A stretch of 62,065 nucleotides of DNA from Rubrivivax sp. (GCA_030681795.1 JAUXRG010000091.1:1-62065), one strand, 5' to 3'; counted from the first letter of the stretch, positions 25,580-35,489 are shown. The notes: generated by a model not told the origin, from the sequence alone. Numbers and translations are program-made.

Positions 25580-28081
25580 ATGTCGCTGCTGCGGCTGCTC
25601 ATCCTGCGCGAGTGGCGCCACCACCCCTGGCGCCACGGCGTGGCCCTGCTCGCGGTGGCGCTGGGCGTGGCGCTGGCGTATTCGGTGCACCTCATCAACA
25701 CCTCGGCGCTGCACGAGTTTTCGGCCGCCGTGAACGCCGCCAGCGGCGAGCCCGACCTCAGCCTGCGCGGCCCGCGCCAGGGTTTCTCCGACGCGCTGTG
25801 GGAGCGCGTGGCTGCCGACCCCGCAGTCGTTGTCGCCAGCCCGGTGCTGGAGATCGACACCTACGGCCGCAGCGCCGACGGCAAGCGAGTGCCGCTGCGC
25901 GTGCTGGGCCTGGACGTGCTGCGGGCCGCACCGATGGCGCCGGGCCTGCTGCCGCGGCCCGCGGCGGGCGAGGATCGCCTCGTCTTCCTCGACCCCGGCG
26001 CCGCGTTCCCCAACGCTGCTGCGCGCGCCCAGCTCGGGCTGACCGACGGCGCAACGATGCAGCTGCAAGCGGGCCCGGGCTGGCGCAGCCTGCGCGTGGC
26101 CGGCACGGTGCCGGCCGGCGGCACGCCCCTGGTGGCGATGGACCTCGCCGGCGCGCAACAGCATTTCGGCGCGGCAGGGCGCATCACGCGCATCGACCTA
26201 CGCCTGGTTCCGGGTACCGACCGCGGCGCGCTGCTGGCGCGGCTGGCCTTGCCCGCAGGCGTGCAGCCCGCCGCAGCCGACGAATCCGGGCAGCGCGTGG
26301 CCGAGCTCTCGCGGGCCTACCGTGTCAACCTCACGGTGCTGGCCGGGGTGGCGCTCCTGGTCGGAGCCTTCCTCGTCTTCTCGGTGGTCTCGCTGTCGGT
26401 GGCGCAGCGCACGCCGACGTTCGCGCTGCTCGGCGTGCTGGGCCTCACCGCCGCGCAGCGGCGCACCTGGGTGCTGGCCGAGTGCGCGCTGCTAGGCGCC
26501 GTCGGCAGTGCCCTGGGCCTGGCCCTGGGTGCGGGGCTGGCCGCCGCCGCGCTGCGCTTCCTGGCGGGGGATCTGGGCGGGGGCTATTTCCCGGGCATCG
26601 CACCCGCACTGCAGTTCGGCCCGCTGGGGGCGCTGGGCTTTGCGCTGCTGGGCACCGCGTCGGCGGTGGTGGGTGGCTGGTGGCCGGCACGGCAGGCCGA
26701 GCAGATCGCGCCGGCACTCGCGCTCAAGGGACTGGGCACGCCCGGCGGCAGCGCGCCGCCAGTCTGGCCGGGGCTCGCGCTGATCGCCGTCGCCTCGGCC
26801 GCGGCCTTCGCGCCGCCCCTCTTCGGGCTGCCGCTGGCGGCCTACGTCTCGGTGGCCGCCCTGCTCTTCGGCGGCGTGGCGCTGGTTCCAGCCGTCGTGC
26901 ATGCGCTGCTCGCTGCGGCCCCGGCCGTGAAGGGCGCCCTGCCCCTGCTGGCCTTGCAGCGCGCACGCTTCCAGCGCCGCACGGCCACGGCCGCCGTGGC
27001 CGGGGTGGTGGCCAGCCTGGCGCTCTCGGTGGCGCTGACGGTGATGGTGGCGAGCTTTCGCACCGGCGTGAGCGACTGGCTCGTGGGCATGCTGCCGGCC
27101 GACCTGTACGCACGCGGGGCTTCCACCAGCGCGGTGGCCGAGCAGTCCTGGCTGCCACCCGAATTCGTGCAGCGCGCCGCGGCCGTGGCCGGCGTGCAGC
27201 GCGTGCAGGCCACGCGCATCCGGGCCCTGGAGATGGCCCCCGGCCGCCCGGCCGTGACCTTGATGGCCCGGCCGCTGGCGCAGCCCCAGGAAACCTTGCC
27301 GCTGCTGCGGCCGCCACAAGCCGCCCGACCCGGCGAGATCGGCGTGTTCGTCAGCGAGGCCATGGTGGATCTCTACGGTGCCCGGGTGGACCAGTGGATG
27401 GAATTGCCCCTGGGCGAACAGCGCGTGGCGGTGCGCGTGCGCGGCGTGTGGCGCGACTACTCACGCCAGTTCGGCACCGTGGTCATGGCCGACGACGACT
27501 ACCGGCGCCTCACCGGCGACACCCGCATCAACGACCTGGCGCTGTGGCTCACCCCGGGCACCCAACCCGCGACCGTGAAAGATGCTTTGCGCGCCCTGCT
27601 GCCCGACCCTTCCATGCTGGAGTTCGGCTCCACCGCCGAGCTGCGGCAGTTCACGCTGCGCATCTTTGATCGCAGCTTTGCCGTCACCTACTACCTGCAG
27701 GCGGTGGCCATCGTCATCGGCCTGGTCGGCATCGCCGCCAGCCTCTCGGCGCAGGTGCTGGCGCGGCGCAAGGAGTTCGGCCTGCTCACCCACCTGGGCC
27801 TGACGCGCCGGCAGATCGTGGCCGTGGTCGCCGGCGAGGGCCTGGCCTGGGTGTCAGCGGGGGCGCTGGTGGGACTGGCCCTGGGCGTGGCGGTGAGCGT
27901 GATCCTGGTCTACGTCGTCAACCCGCAGAGCTTCCACTGGAGCATGGACCTGGTGCTGCCCTGGGGCCGCCTGGCGCTGCTGGCGGCGGCCGTGGTCGCG
28001 GCAGGCACGGCCACCGCGGCATTCAGCGCGCGCCGCGCTGCCGGGCGCGCCGCGGTGCTGTCGGTGAAGGAGGACTGGTGA
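25580..28081 (+). CDS. FtsX-type ABC transporter permease
   Basis: An 833-residue inner-membrane protein with a duplicated FtsX/MacB-like layout. It has an N-terminal helix (VALLAVALGVALAYSVHLIN), a periplasmic domain of about 200 residues, three helices near 255-370, a short middle section, a second anchor near 470-490, a second periplasmic domain and three C-terminal helices. This matches predicted ABC permeases of the AttG/LolE-related group that extract lipophilic substrates from the membrane rather than transport across it. It sits between its ATPase and an AttH-like protein in one operon. The substrate is unknown. Confidence 0.9.
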   Translation: MSLLRLLILREWRHHPWRHGVALLAVALGVALAYSVHLINTSALHEFSAAVNAASGEPDLSLRGPRQGFSDALWERVAADPAVVVASPVLEIDTYGRSADGKRVPLRVLGLDVLRAAPMAPGLLPRPAAGEDRLVFLDPGAAFPNAAARAQLGLTDGATMQLQAGPGWRSLRVAGTVPAGGTPLVAMDLAGAQQHFGAAGRITRIDLRLVPGTDRGALLARLALPAGVQPAAADESGQRVAELSRAYRVNLTVLAGVALLVGAFLVFSVVSLSVAQRTPTFALLGVLGLTAAQRRTWVLAECALLGAVGSALGLALGAGLAAAALRFLAGDLGGGYFPGIAPALQFGPLGALGFALLGTASAVVGGWWPARQAEQIAPALALKGLGTPGGSAPPVWPGLALIAVASAAAFAPPLFGLPLAAYVSVAALLFGGVALVPAVVHALLAAAPAVKGALPLLALQRARFQRRTATAAVAGVVASLALSVALTVMVASFRTGVSDWLVGMLPADLYARGASTSAVAEQSWLPPEFVQRAAAVAGVQRVQATRIRALEMAPGRPAVTLMARPLAQPQETLPLLRPPQAARPGEIGVFVSEAMVDLYGARVDQWMELPLGEQRVAVRVRGVWRDYSRQFGTVVMADDDYRRLTGDTRINDLALWLTPGTQPATVKDALRALLPDPSMLEFGSTAELRQFTLRIFDRSFAVTYYLQAVAIVIGLVGIAASLSAQVLARRKEFGLLTHLGLTRRQIVAVVAGEGLAWVSAGALVGLALGVAVSVILVYVVNPQSFHWSMDLVLPWGRLALLAAAVVAAGTATAAFSARRAAGRAAVLSVKEDW

Positions 28082-29184
28082 ACCCGCGCCGGCGCCACTG
28101 GTTGCTGCATCTCACGGCGTGGCCCTGGGTCGCATCCGCGGCGAAAGAGGTCGCGCCCCCTGCCGAGGTCAGCCGCGGCCGCAAGCTCGAGTTCCCGCGC
28201 GACCATGGGGCGCATCTCGCCGCGCGCACCGAGTGGTGGTACGTCACCGGCTGGCTGGGCCCCCTGGCCCAGCCCACGCACGGTTTCCAGGTCACTTTCT
28301 TCCGCAGCCGCACCGGCCTGGCGCAAGACACACCGGGGCGCTTCGCCGCGCGGCAACTGCTCTTCGCCCACGCCGCCGTGACGGCATTGGCCGAGCGCCG
28401 CCATGTGCACGACCAGCGCCTCGCCCGCTGGAACGGTGAGCCCGGCGCCGTGCAGGGCAGCGCCAGCACCGAAGGCGGCGAGGTACGGATGGGCCGGTGG
28501 TCCCTGCGCGATGACGGCGACGCCTGGAAGGCCGGCCTGCAGGCCCGCGACTTCAGCCTGGAGCTGAGCCTCCAGCGCACCCAGCCCCTGCTGCTGCAGG
28601 GCGACGCCGGCTTCTCGCGCAAGGGCCCGGACGAGCGCCAGGCCAGCCACTACTACAGCGAACCCCAACTGGCCGCCGGCGGCCGCATCGCCGTGCTCGG
28701 GCGTGCCGCTTCGGCGCAAGGACGCGCCTGGCTGGACCACGAGTGGAGCGACGAGATCCTGCACCCGCAGGCGGTGGGCTGGGACTGGATCGGCATGAAC
28801 CTGGCCGACGGCAGCGCCCTCACCGCCTTCGTCCTGCGGCGGCGCGACGGCAGCGCGCTGTGGGCCGGGGGCAGCTTCAGGCCTGCGGGTGGCCCGGCCC
28901 CTTCGACCCTTTCCTTTGCCCCCGGGGCGGTGCAGTTCACCGCCGGCCGGCGCTGGCGCAGCCCAGGCAGCGGCGCCACCTATCCCGTGCAGTGGCAGCT
29001 TCAGACGCCCGCCGGGCGTTTCGAGGTGCGCGCCTTGCTCGACGCGCAGGAGCTCGACAGCTCGGCCAGCACCGGCACCGTCTACTGGGAAGGGCTGAGC
29101 GAGTTGCTCGACACCCAGGGTCGCCGCGTGGGCCTGGGCTATCTCGAGATGACGGGCTATACCGCGCCGCTGCGCCTGCGCTGA
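28078..29184 (+). CDS. AttH/CrtC-like lipocalin-domain exported protein
   Basis: GTG 28078 overlaps the permease stop (GTGA) and gives 368 residues. The N-terminus PRRRHWLLHLTAWPWVASAA is a signal sequence, with paired arginines that might use the Tat route. The body matches the carotenoid 1,2-hydratase/AttH double-lipocalin fold: FPRDHGAHLAARTEWWYVTG, QVTFFRSR, ASHYYSEPQL and the conserved WLDHEWSDEIL, then WDWIGMNLADG. In AttEFGH-like systems this secreted partner works with the ABC ATPase and permease. No carotenoid genes are nearby, so true CrtC activity is unlikely. Confidence 0.85.
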   Translation: MNPRRRHWLLHLTAWPWVASAAKEVAPPAEVSRGRKLEFPRDHGAHLAARTEWWYVTGWLGPLAQPTHGFQVTFFRSRTGLAQDTPGRFAARQLLFAHAAVTALAERRHVHDQRLARWNGEPGAVQGSASTEGGEVRMGRWSLRDDGDAWKAGLQARDFSLELSLQRTQPLLLQGDAGFSRKGPDERQASHYYSEPQLAAGGRIAVLGRAASAQGRAWLDHEWSDEILHPQAVGWDWIGMNLADGSALTAFVLRRRDGSALWAGGSFRPAGGPAPSTLSFAPGAVQFTAGRRWRSPGSGATYPVQWQLQTPAGRFEVRALLDAQELDSSASTGTVYWEGLSELLDTQGRRVGLGYLEMTGYTAPLRLR

Positions 29185-29241
29185 GAGGTCGTGAATCTCT
29201 CTGCTGCGCGGGCCGACGTCTTCACAACCTCGGCGCCGAAC

Positions 29242-30093
29242 CTACTTCCGCCGCGCCCTGCGGTCGTCGCGCCAGGAGTCCGGCGAAGGCGAGCGGCCGG
29301 CATCCACCGGTGCCGCGCGCACGCAGTTGCCGCCCGCCTGGCGGGCAGCCGCCAGTGCGTCTTCGACGTCATCGACGAGCGAGCGCAGGTTCAGATGCGC
29401 CGGCCGCAGGTGGGCCACGCCCACGCTGACCGTCACGCGCAAGCGCTGCGCCTGGAACGGCACCTCCAGTTGCTCGGTGCGCTCGCGGATGCGCTCGGCC
29501 ACGTCGAGCGCGCCGGTGGCGTCCGCATGGGCCAGGAAGATCGCCATCTGCGCGTCGCCGAAGCGCGTGAGCACATCGGCCGTGCGCAGCCCGGGGGCCG
29601 TCTGGTGCAGGAGCTCGTCGAGCACCGCGTCGCCGGCGGCCGCACCGCGGGCCTGGCACAGGGGCGTAAAGCGGTCGACATCGACCAGCAGCAAGGCCGC
29701 CCCCGTGCCGTAGCGGCGCGCACGGGCCCATTCGCGCTCGGCCAGGTCCATGAACAGCGGCCGGGTCACGCCCACCTCGGGCGCCAGGCCCGTGCCGGCG
29801 CGGCCGGCCTCGGGTTCGCTGTCGCGCGCCACGCGATAGATCAGCCAACCCAGCGGCAGCGCAGCGGCCACCACGCCGAGCGCCGCGGCCGCCGCCGCCA
29901 CCCACGCGGAAGACCCGCCAAACAACCATTGCAGCCCGAGGGCGGCCAACGCCGCCACCAGCACCGCGCCCAGCGCGGTGAGCAAGCCGGCCAAGCCGAG
30001 CGACACGCGCGCCCAGGCATGGCCCGACGGTGCCGCGGCCGGTGCGGCCGGTGCGGCAGCCCGGGAAGTCGGGGGGGGCTTGGCGGGATTCAT
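29242..30093 (-). CDS. Membrane protein with degenerate GGDEF domain
   Basis: A 283-residue protein. An Ala/Pro-rich N-terminus is followed by two membrane helices (about 30-55 and 60-85). Residues about 115-260 form a GGDEF-family fold (ALLLVDVDRFTPLCQARGAA, then VTVSVGVAHL), but the signature has become RFGDAQ and the Mg/GTP-binding acids are partly lost. It is therefore probably not an active diguanylate cyclase; such proteins can bind GTP or c-di-GMP or act as scaffolds. There is no I-site RxxD at the usual distance. It is divergent from the MsbA-like exporter gene. Confidence 0.8.
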   Translation of the reverse strand: MNPAKPPPTSRAAAPAAPAAAPSGHAWARVSLGLAGLLTALGAVLVAALAALGLQWLFGGSSAWVAAAAAALGVVAAALPLGWLIYRVARDSEPEAGRAGTGLAPEVGVTRPLFMDLAEREWARARRYGTGAALLLVDVDRFTPLCQARGAAAGDAVLDELLHQTAPGLRTADVLTRFGDAQMAIFLAHADATGALDVAERIRERTEQLEVPFQAQRLRVTVSVGVAHLRPAHLNLRSLVDDVEDALAAARQAGGNCVRAAPVDAGRSPSPDSWRDDRRARRK

Positions 30094-30235
30094 CGAGCGC
30101 GCGTCGTCAGACCCTATTCGACCACAACGGGCCCCACTGAAGGGCCGCACGGATGCGGGGGTGGCCACGGTGCGGCAAACGGCACGCGATCGTCGCGTCC
30201 GGCTGTTTGTCGCAGCGCCGCATAGACTCGCGGCC

Positions 30236-32038
30236 ATGCCCGAAAACACCCAACGCGCGCCCGGCGCCTCGCCAAAATCCCTGTCCGGGCTGCTGCCGTT
30301 CATCCGCCCCTACCGGGGCCGGGTGGCGCTGGCCGGCCTGTTCCTGGTGCTGGCCGCCGTCAGCACGCTGCTCTTCCCGGTGGCGCTGAAGCTGCTCATC
30401 GATCAGGGCCTGGTGGCCACCGAACCCGGCGCCCGGGTGATGCAGTTGCGCGAACATTTCCTGGCCCTCTTCGGCGTGGCGGCGGCGCTGGGCCTGTTCT
30501 CGGCGGCGCGCTTCTACGTCGTGAGCTGGCTGGGCGAGCGCATCACGGCCGACCTGCGCAACGCGGTCTACGCCCATGTGCTGCGCCAGAGCCCCGAATT
30601 CTTCGAAAGCACCAAGACCGGCGAGGTGCTCAGCCGGTTGACCACCGACACCACGCTGGTGCAGACCGTCGTGGGTTCGTCGCTGAGCATGGGGCTGCGC
30701 AATGCGGTCATGGGCATCGGGGCACTGATCGCGTTGATCGTCACCAACCCCTGGGTGATGACCCAGGTGCTCGGCATCCTGGTGCTGGTGGTGCTGCCCA
30801 GCCTGTATTTCGGCCGGCGCGTGCGCAAGCTCAGCCGCGCCAGCCAGGACCGCGTGGCCGACAGCAGCGCCATCGCCGCCGAAGTGCTGGCCGAGATCCC
30901 GGTGGTGCAGAGCTACGTGCAGGAGCAGCGCGAGGCGGCGCGCTTCGACCGCAGCACCGAGGAGGCCTTCGAGACGGCGCGCAAGCGCACCCGCGTGCGC
31001 GCATTCCTGGTGGCCTTCATGATCACCGCCACCTTCGGCGCGCTGCTCTGGGGCGTCTACCAGGGCACGCAGGCGGTGCTGGCCGGTCGCATCAGCGCCG
31101 GGCATCTGGGGCAGACCGTCGTCTTCGTGATCATCTTCGTGGGCGCCGTGGCGGTGCTGTCCGAGACCTACGGCGACCTGCTGCGCGCGGCCGGCGCGAC
31201 CGAAAGGCTCATGGAGCTGCTGGCCGCGCGCTCGCCGGTGGGCGAGCCCGCCACACCGCGGGCCCTGCCTGCCGTGAAGGGCGGCTCGGCGCTCACCTTC
31301 GAAGGCGTGGGCTTCCATTACCCCTCGCGCCCACGCCAGGCCGCGCTGAGCGACTTCTCGCTGGTGGTGAATCCGGGCGAAACGGTGGCGCTCGTCGGCC
31401 CCAGCGGCGCGGGCAAGAGCACGGTGTTCCAGCTGCTGCTGCGCTTCTACGATGCGCAAACCGGCGTCATCCGTGTCGATGGCGTGGGCCTGAAGGAAAC
31501 CTCGCTGGCCGCGCTGCGGCAACGCATCGGCATCGTGCCGCAGGACAGCACGGTATTCTCGACGAGTGCGCTGGAGAACATCCGCTACGGGCGCCCGGAT
31601 GCCAGCGACGAAGAAGTCTTCGCCGCGGCCCAGGCCGCCTTCGCGCACGAATTCATCACCGCCCTGCCGGACGGCTACACCACCTACCTGGGCGAGCGCG
31701 GCGTGCGGCTCTCGGGCGGCCAGCGCCAGCGCATCAGCATCGCGCGCGCCATGCTCAAGAACCCGCCGCTGTTGCTGCTCGACGAAGCCACCAGCGCGCT
31801 CGACGCCGAGAGCGAACGCGTCGTGCAGGCCGCACTGGAAGCGGCGATGAAGGACCGCACCACGCTGGTCATCGCCCACCGCCTGGCCACCGTGCTGCGC
31901 GCCGACCGCATCGTGGTCATGGAGGGGGGCCGCATCGTCGATACCGGCACGCATGAACAGCTGGTGGCACGCGGCGGCCTGTACGCGCGGCTGGCGGCCA
32001 TGCAGTTCGACATGCAGCCGGCGGACGAACGCGCATGA
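30236..32038 (+). CDS. MsbA-like ABC exporter (fused membrane and ATPase domains)
   Basis: A 600-residue half-transporter. Six membrane helices span about 25-310, followed by a nucleotide-binding domain with Walker [11 protein letters not shown]-loop IVPQDSTVF, signature LSGGQRQR, Walker [13 protein letters not shown] and switch IAHRL. Such homodimers export lipid A-core, lipids or drugs. The same family includes the ABCB/BmrA-like exporters, so msbA proper is not certain; no lpxK or waaA is nearby. A TAGACT box 7 nt before the ATG suggests a very short leader. thyA follows closely. Confidence 0.88.
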   Translation: MPENTQRAPGASPKSLSGLLPFIRPYRGRVALAGLFLVLAAVSTLLFPVALKLLIDQGLVATEPGARVMQLREHFLALFGVAAALGLFSAARFYVVSWLGERITADLRNAVYAHVLRQSPEFFESTKTGEVLSRLTTDTTLVQTVVGSSLSMGLRNAVMGIGALIALIVTNPWVMTQVLGILVLVVLPSLYFGRRVRKLSRASQDRVADSSAIAAEVLAEIPVVQSYVQEQREAARFDRSTEEAFETARKRTRVRAFLVAFMITATFGALLWGVYQGTQAVLAGRISAGHLGQTVVFVIIFVGAVAVLSETYGDLLRAAGATERLMELLAARSPVGEPATPRALPAVKGGSALTFEGVGFHYPSRPRQAALSDFSLVVNPGETVALVGPSGAGKSTVFQLLLRFYDAQTGVIRVDGVGLKETSLAALRQRIGIVPQDSTVFSTSALENIRYGRPDASDEEVFAAAQAAFAHEFITALPDGYTTYLGERGVRLSGGQRQRISIARAMLKNPPLLLLDEATSALDAESERVVQAALEAAMKDRTTLVIAHRLATVLRADRIVVMEGGRIVDTGTHEQLVARGGLYARLAAMQFDMQPADERA

Positions 32039-32076
32039 GCGCGCAGGGTCGTCCGGTGAGTTCGATAATCCGCGCC

Positions 32077-32886
32077 ATGCCGCGCCCCATCCGCAGCCCA
32101 TACGAAGATTTCATGCGCCATGTGTTCACGCACGGCGTGGCCAAGGCCGACCGCACCGGCACCGGCACGAAGAGCGTCTTCGGCCACCAGATGCGCTTCG
32201 ACCTCGCCGAAGGCTTCCCGCTGGTGACGACGAAGAAGGTGCACCTCAAGAGCATCATCCTGGAACTGCTGTGGTTCCTGCGCGGCGACGGCAATGCGCG
32301 ATGGCTGCAGGAGCGCGGCGTGACGATCTGGAACGAATGGGCCGGCCCCGACGGCGACCTGGGCCCGGTCTACGGCGTGCAGTGGCGCAGCTGGCCCACG
32401 CCCGATGGCGGCCACATCGACCAGATCGCTCAGGTCGTGCAGCAGCTCCGGACCAACCCCGATTCACGCCGCATCATCGTGAGCGCCTGGAACGTGGCCG
32501 ATCTGCCCAAGATGGCGCTCATGCCCTGCCACGCGTTCTTCCAGTTCTATGTCGCCGAAGGAAGATTGAGCTGCCAGCTCTACCAGCGCAGCGCCGACAT
32601 CTTCCTCGGTGTGCCCTTCAATATCGCCAGCTACGCCTTGCTGACCCACATGCTGGCGCAGCAATGCGACCTGGCGGTGGGCGACTTCATCTGGACCGGC
32701 GGCGATTGCCACATCTACGACAACCACCACGAGCAGGTGGCCACGCAGCTCGCGCGCGAGCCGCGGCCCTACCCCACGCTCGTCATCCAGCGCCGGCCGC
32801 CTTCGATCTTCGACTACGCATTCGAGGACTTCGAGGTCCAGGGCTACGACCCGCATCCGGCCATCAAGGCGCCGGTGGCCGTTTGA
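32077..32886 (+). CDS. thyA: Thymidylate synthase
   Basis: The ATG at 32077 gives 269 residues ([20 protein letters not shown]); an in-frame ATG at 32035 overlapping the exporter stop would add 14 residues. GATAAT ends 7 nt before ATG 32077 and supports this start. The enzyme methylates dUMP using methylene-tetrahydrofolate. Visible are the folate/phosphate Arg in DRTGTGT, the catalytic Cys in [10 protein letters not shown], the dUMP contacts in [15 protein letters not shown], and HIYDNHHEQ. folA, which recycles the dihydrofolate product, lies one gene downstream, so this is a thyA-folA unit with a transporter between. Confidence 0.97.
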   Translation: MPRPIRSPYEDFMRHVFTHGVAKADRTGTGTKSVFGHQMRFDLAEGFPLVTTKKVHLKSIILELLWFLRGDGNARWLQERGVTIWNEWAGPDGDLGPVYGVQWRSWPTPDGGHIDQIAQVVQQLRTNPDSRRIIVSAWNVADLPKMALMPCHAFFQFYVAEGRLSCQLYQRSADIFLGVPFNIASYALLTHMLAQQCDLAVGDFIWTGGDCHIYDNHHEQVATQLAREPRPYPTLVIQRRPPSIFDYAFEDFEVQGYDPHPAIKAPVAV

Positions 32887-33770
32887 TCACCACGCGTCGC
32901 CAGTGGCTGGCGCTGGTGGCGCTCACGCTGGTGTGGGGCGTGAACTGGCCGATGATGAAGTTCTCGCTGCGCGAGCTCAGCCCGCTCTACTTTCGCGCCC
33001 TCACCATGAGCGGCGGCGCCTTGCTGCTGCTGACCTGGTACCGCTTGCGCGGCGTCCACATGGGCCTGCCGCGCGCGGCCTGGGGGCCCTTGCTGCTGCT
33101 GGCGCTGCCCAATATCTTCGGCTGGCACCTGTTCTCCATCCTGGGCGTGCAGGAGCTGGCCTCGGGCCGCGCCGCCACGCTGGGCTTCACGATGCCGATC
33201 TGGACCGTGCTGCTGGCGAGTGCCTTCTTCGGTGAACGGCTGCACCCGCGCGCCCTGCTCGGCATGGCCTGCGCCGGCGCCGCGGTGGCCCTGCTGGTGG
33301 CGCACGAAGTCACCACGCTGGCAGGCCGACCGCTGGGCGTGCTGTGGATGCAGCTGGCCGCGGTCTCGTGGGCCCTGGGGACGATCCTGATGCGTCGCAG
33401 TGCGCTCAAGCTGCCCACCGAAACCATCACGGTCTGGATGATGGGCGTCTCGGCCATCGGCTTCTGGGCCGTGGCCGGCTGGCTCGAACCCTGGCCGGCC
33501 TGGCAATTTACGCCGCCGATGTGGGCCGCCCTGCTCTGGGGCGCGGCCGTCAACTACGGCGTGGCACAGGTGATCTGGTTCGGGCTGGCTCGCGCCATGC
33601 CGCCGCAGGCCAGCACCTTCGCCATCATGGCCGTGCCGCTGGTGGGTACGGCCTCGGCGGCGCTGGTGGTGGGCGAGGTGCCGGGGTGGATGGACTGGGC
33701 CGCCGCCGGCTTCATCATGGCGGCCATCGCCAGCGCGCTGCTGCCCCGGCGCCAGAATGCGCGGGCATGA
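32883..33770 (+). CDS. DMT-superfamily (EamA) transporter between thyA and folA
   Basis: TTG 32883 overlaps the thyA stop and gives 295 residues with about ten hydrophobic helices in two EamA repeats ([19 protein letters not shown]; second repeat around [17 protein letters not shown]). The stop overlaps the folA ATG (ATGA), so all three genes are translationally chained. Members export metabolites; a link to folate or nucleoside metabolism is suggested only by position. The only start that follows the overlap pattern is TTG. Confidence 0.85.
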   Translation: MITTRRQWLALVALTLVWGVNWPMMKFSLRELSPLYFRALTMSGGALLLLTWYRLRGVHMGLPRAAWGPLLLLALPNIFGWHLFSILGVQELASGRAATLGFTMPIWTVLLASAFFGERLHPRALLGMACAGAAVALLVAHEVTTLAGRPLGVLWMQLAAVSWALGTILMRRSALKLPTETITVWMMGVSAIGFWAVAGWLEPWPAWQFTPPMWAALLWGAAVNYGVAQVIWFGLARAMPPQASTFAIMAVPLVGTASAALVVGEVPGWMDWAAAGFIMAAIASALLPRRQNARA

Positions 33771-34267
33771 AGCCGCCGCCCGAAATCACCCTCATCGCCG
33801 CCGTGGCGCGCAACGGCGCCATCGGTCGCGGCAATGCGCTGCTCTTCAACGAGCCGGCCGACCAACGCCACTTCCGCCAGGCCACGATGGGCTGCCCGGT
33901 GATCATGGGCCGCAAGACCTGGGACTCGCTGCCGCCGCGATTTCGCCCGCTGCCCGGGCGGCGCAATATCGTGCTCAGCCGCGACCGCGCACTGCAAGCC
34001 GAAGGCGCACAGTGCGCGGCCAGCCTGGACGAAGCCCTGGCGCTGGCCGGCGACGCGCCGCGCGTGTTCGTGATCGGCGGCGCGCAGCTCTACGCCCTGG
34101 CCTTGCCTCGCGCCCGCACCCTGATGCTCACGGAAATCGATGCCGACCTCGAAGGCGACTCGTTTTTCCCGGCCTGGCCGCGCTCGCGATTCAACGAGGT
34201 TTCACGCGAAAGCCACCTCACCGAGGGCGGCATCCGCTATCACTTCGTCACCTACGAGCGCGCTTGA
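33767..34267 (+). CDS. folA: Dihydrofolate reductase
   Basis: A 166-residue enzyme reducing dihydrofolate with NADPH. Motifs: ITLIAAVARNGAIGRGNALL (Met20-loop region), the proton-relay acid in EPADQRHFRQAT, NADPH-binding GCPVIMGRKTWDSLP, and VIGGAQLYALAL, then LTEIDADLEGDSFFP. It closes the thymidylate cycle with thyA two genes upstream and overlaps the EamA gene by 4 bp. Length is typical for chromosomal DHFR. Confidence 0.96.
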   Translation: MKPPPEITLIAAVARNGAIGRGNALLFNEPADQRHFRQATMGCPVIMGRKTWDSLPPRFRPLPGRRNIVLSRDRALQAEGAQCAASLDEALALAGDAPRVFVIGGAQLYALALPRARTLMLTEIDADLEGDSFFPAWPRSRFNEVSRESHLTEGGIRYHFVTYERA

Positions 34268-34322
34268 TTGCGCAGACCTGAAGCGCGCCGGCCCCGAACC
34301 CGCAGGCCATGCGGGTGGCGCT

Positions 34323-35489
34323 TCACTCCCGCGGTCGATGGCCGTCGGTCAGCGTTTCCATGAAGACGACGATGTCATCGACTTCCTGCTCGGTCAGCCC
34401 GAGGCGGCCGAGTTCTTCCGTGTTGACGTTGCTCGCCACTTCGGGGCTCGGCCAGCAGCCGCGCTCCAGTGCCTGGGCTTCGGTCGCCTCGCCCTTGCAG
34501 GCCGGGCGCTGGTCGCGGTCGTTGTAGAAGACCACGGAGCCGCGCAGCGTCTTGAAATAGCCGTTGTGCATGTACGGCGCGGTTCGCGCCACGTTGCGCA
34601 GCGTCGGCACCTTGAACTTGCCGTCCTCATTGCGCTTGTCGACAAATCCGCCGAGCCCAAGGTCGACAAACTGGCGTCCCTGGGCGTTGAAGGCCTTGTC
34701 TTGCGCGTAGAACGGGCTGTCCGGATTGCGCGGCACGCCGAGGTTGTCGTAGGTGAAATCGGTGAACAGCGGTGCCTCCCCCTTGGGGCCACGCTGGCTC
34801 GGGTGGCAGGCGGCGCAGTTGCCCTTTTTTTCGTCCTCGAAAAGCCTCAGTCCACGCAATTCCTGTTCGCTGAGCGTCGCCTTGCCGGCCAGCCAGGCGT
34901 CGTACCTGGAGCTGAAGGGCTGGAACGGCGTCGTGCGCTGGAAAGCCGCGAGGGCGCTGGCGATATGGTTGAAGGCCGCGTCCACCTCGGCGAGCGCACC
35001 CTTGCCGTAGGCCGCCTCGAACTGCGCCGCATAGCCCGTGCGGCGCACCTTCTCCACCACCGCCCGGGGGTCGGGGTTGGCCATTTCGACCGGGTTGAGA
35101 AAAGGCCCCTTGGCCTGCTCCTCCAGCGTCGCGGCGCGGCCGTCCCAGAACTGGCCCCCGACGTAGTGCTCCTCCTTCGGGTCGAAATGGAAGGGGGGCG
35201 AAAAAGCCATGTACATGACCGATGGCGTATTGCGACTGCCGACGCGATCGCGGTGCACGCCCCTGGAGGTCGGCTGGGTCGTATCCGGATCGGTGAAGGC
35301 CAGGGCCGCCTCATGACAACTGGCGCAGGACTGTCCGGCCGGCTCCGACAGCGTGGGGTCGAAGAACAGCAGCCGGCCGATGGCCGCCTGGGGGTTGGGC
35401 GCATCCTGCTGCGCCACTGCCGGAAAGAAGGCGGCGGCCATCAGGCCACCGGCCGCCAAACCCACGGCTGCCAGGGTCCACAGTCTCAT
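34323..35489 (-). CDS. Periplasmic dihaem cytochrome c peroxidase / MauG-like protein
   Basis: From ATG 35489 the protein has 388 residues and a cleavable signal (LWTLAAVGLAAGGLMAAAF, then FPAVAQQ). Two c-type haem sites are visible, CASCH at about 68-72 and CAACH at about 230-234, together with SRNTPSVMYMAF and the C-terminal KVPTLRNVARTAPYMHNGYF typical of bacterial CcpA/MauG proteins. Family members reduce hydrogen peroxide or carry out post-translational oxidations. It lies 55 bp downstream of the metal-binding protein gene on the same strand and may be read through from that operon. Confidence 0.9.
   Translation of the reverse strand: MRLWTLAAVGLAAGGLMAAAFFPAVAQQDAPNPQAAIGRLLFFDPTLSEPAGQSCASCHEAALAFTDPDTTQPTSRGVHRDRVGSRNTPSVMYMAFSPPFHFDPKEEHYVGGQFWDGRAATLEEQAKGPFLNPVEMANPDPRAVVEKVRRTGYAAQFEAAYGKGALAEVDAAFNHIASALAAFQRTTPFQPFSSRYDAWLAGKATLSEQELRGLRLFEDEKKGNCAACHPSQRGPKGEAPLFTDFTYDNLGVPRNPDSPFYAQDKAFNAQGRQFVDLGLGGFVDKRNEDGKFKVPTLRNVARTAPYMHNGYFKTLRGSVVFYNDRDQRPACKGEATEAQALERGCWPSPEVASNVNTEELGRLGLTEQEVDDIVVFMETLTDGHRPRE

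Noticed and set aside
28078..29184. Carotenoid 1,2-hydratase activity
   Set aside because: The fold is shared with AttH; operon partners are ABC export genes and no carotenoid genes are present.
31300..32038. Lipid A exporter MsbA as a firm call
   Set aside because: The domain layout fits, but no lpxK or waaA neighbour supports lipid A export, so only the family is assigned.
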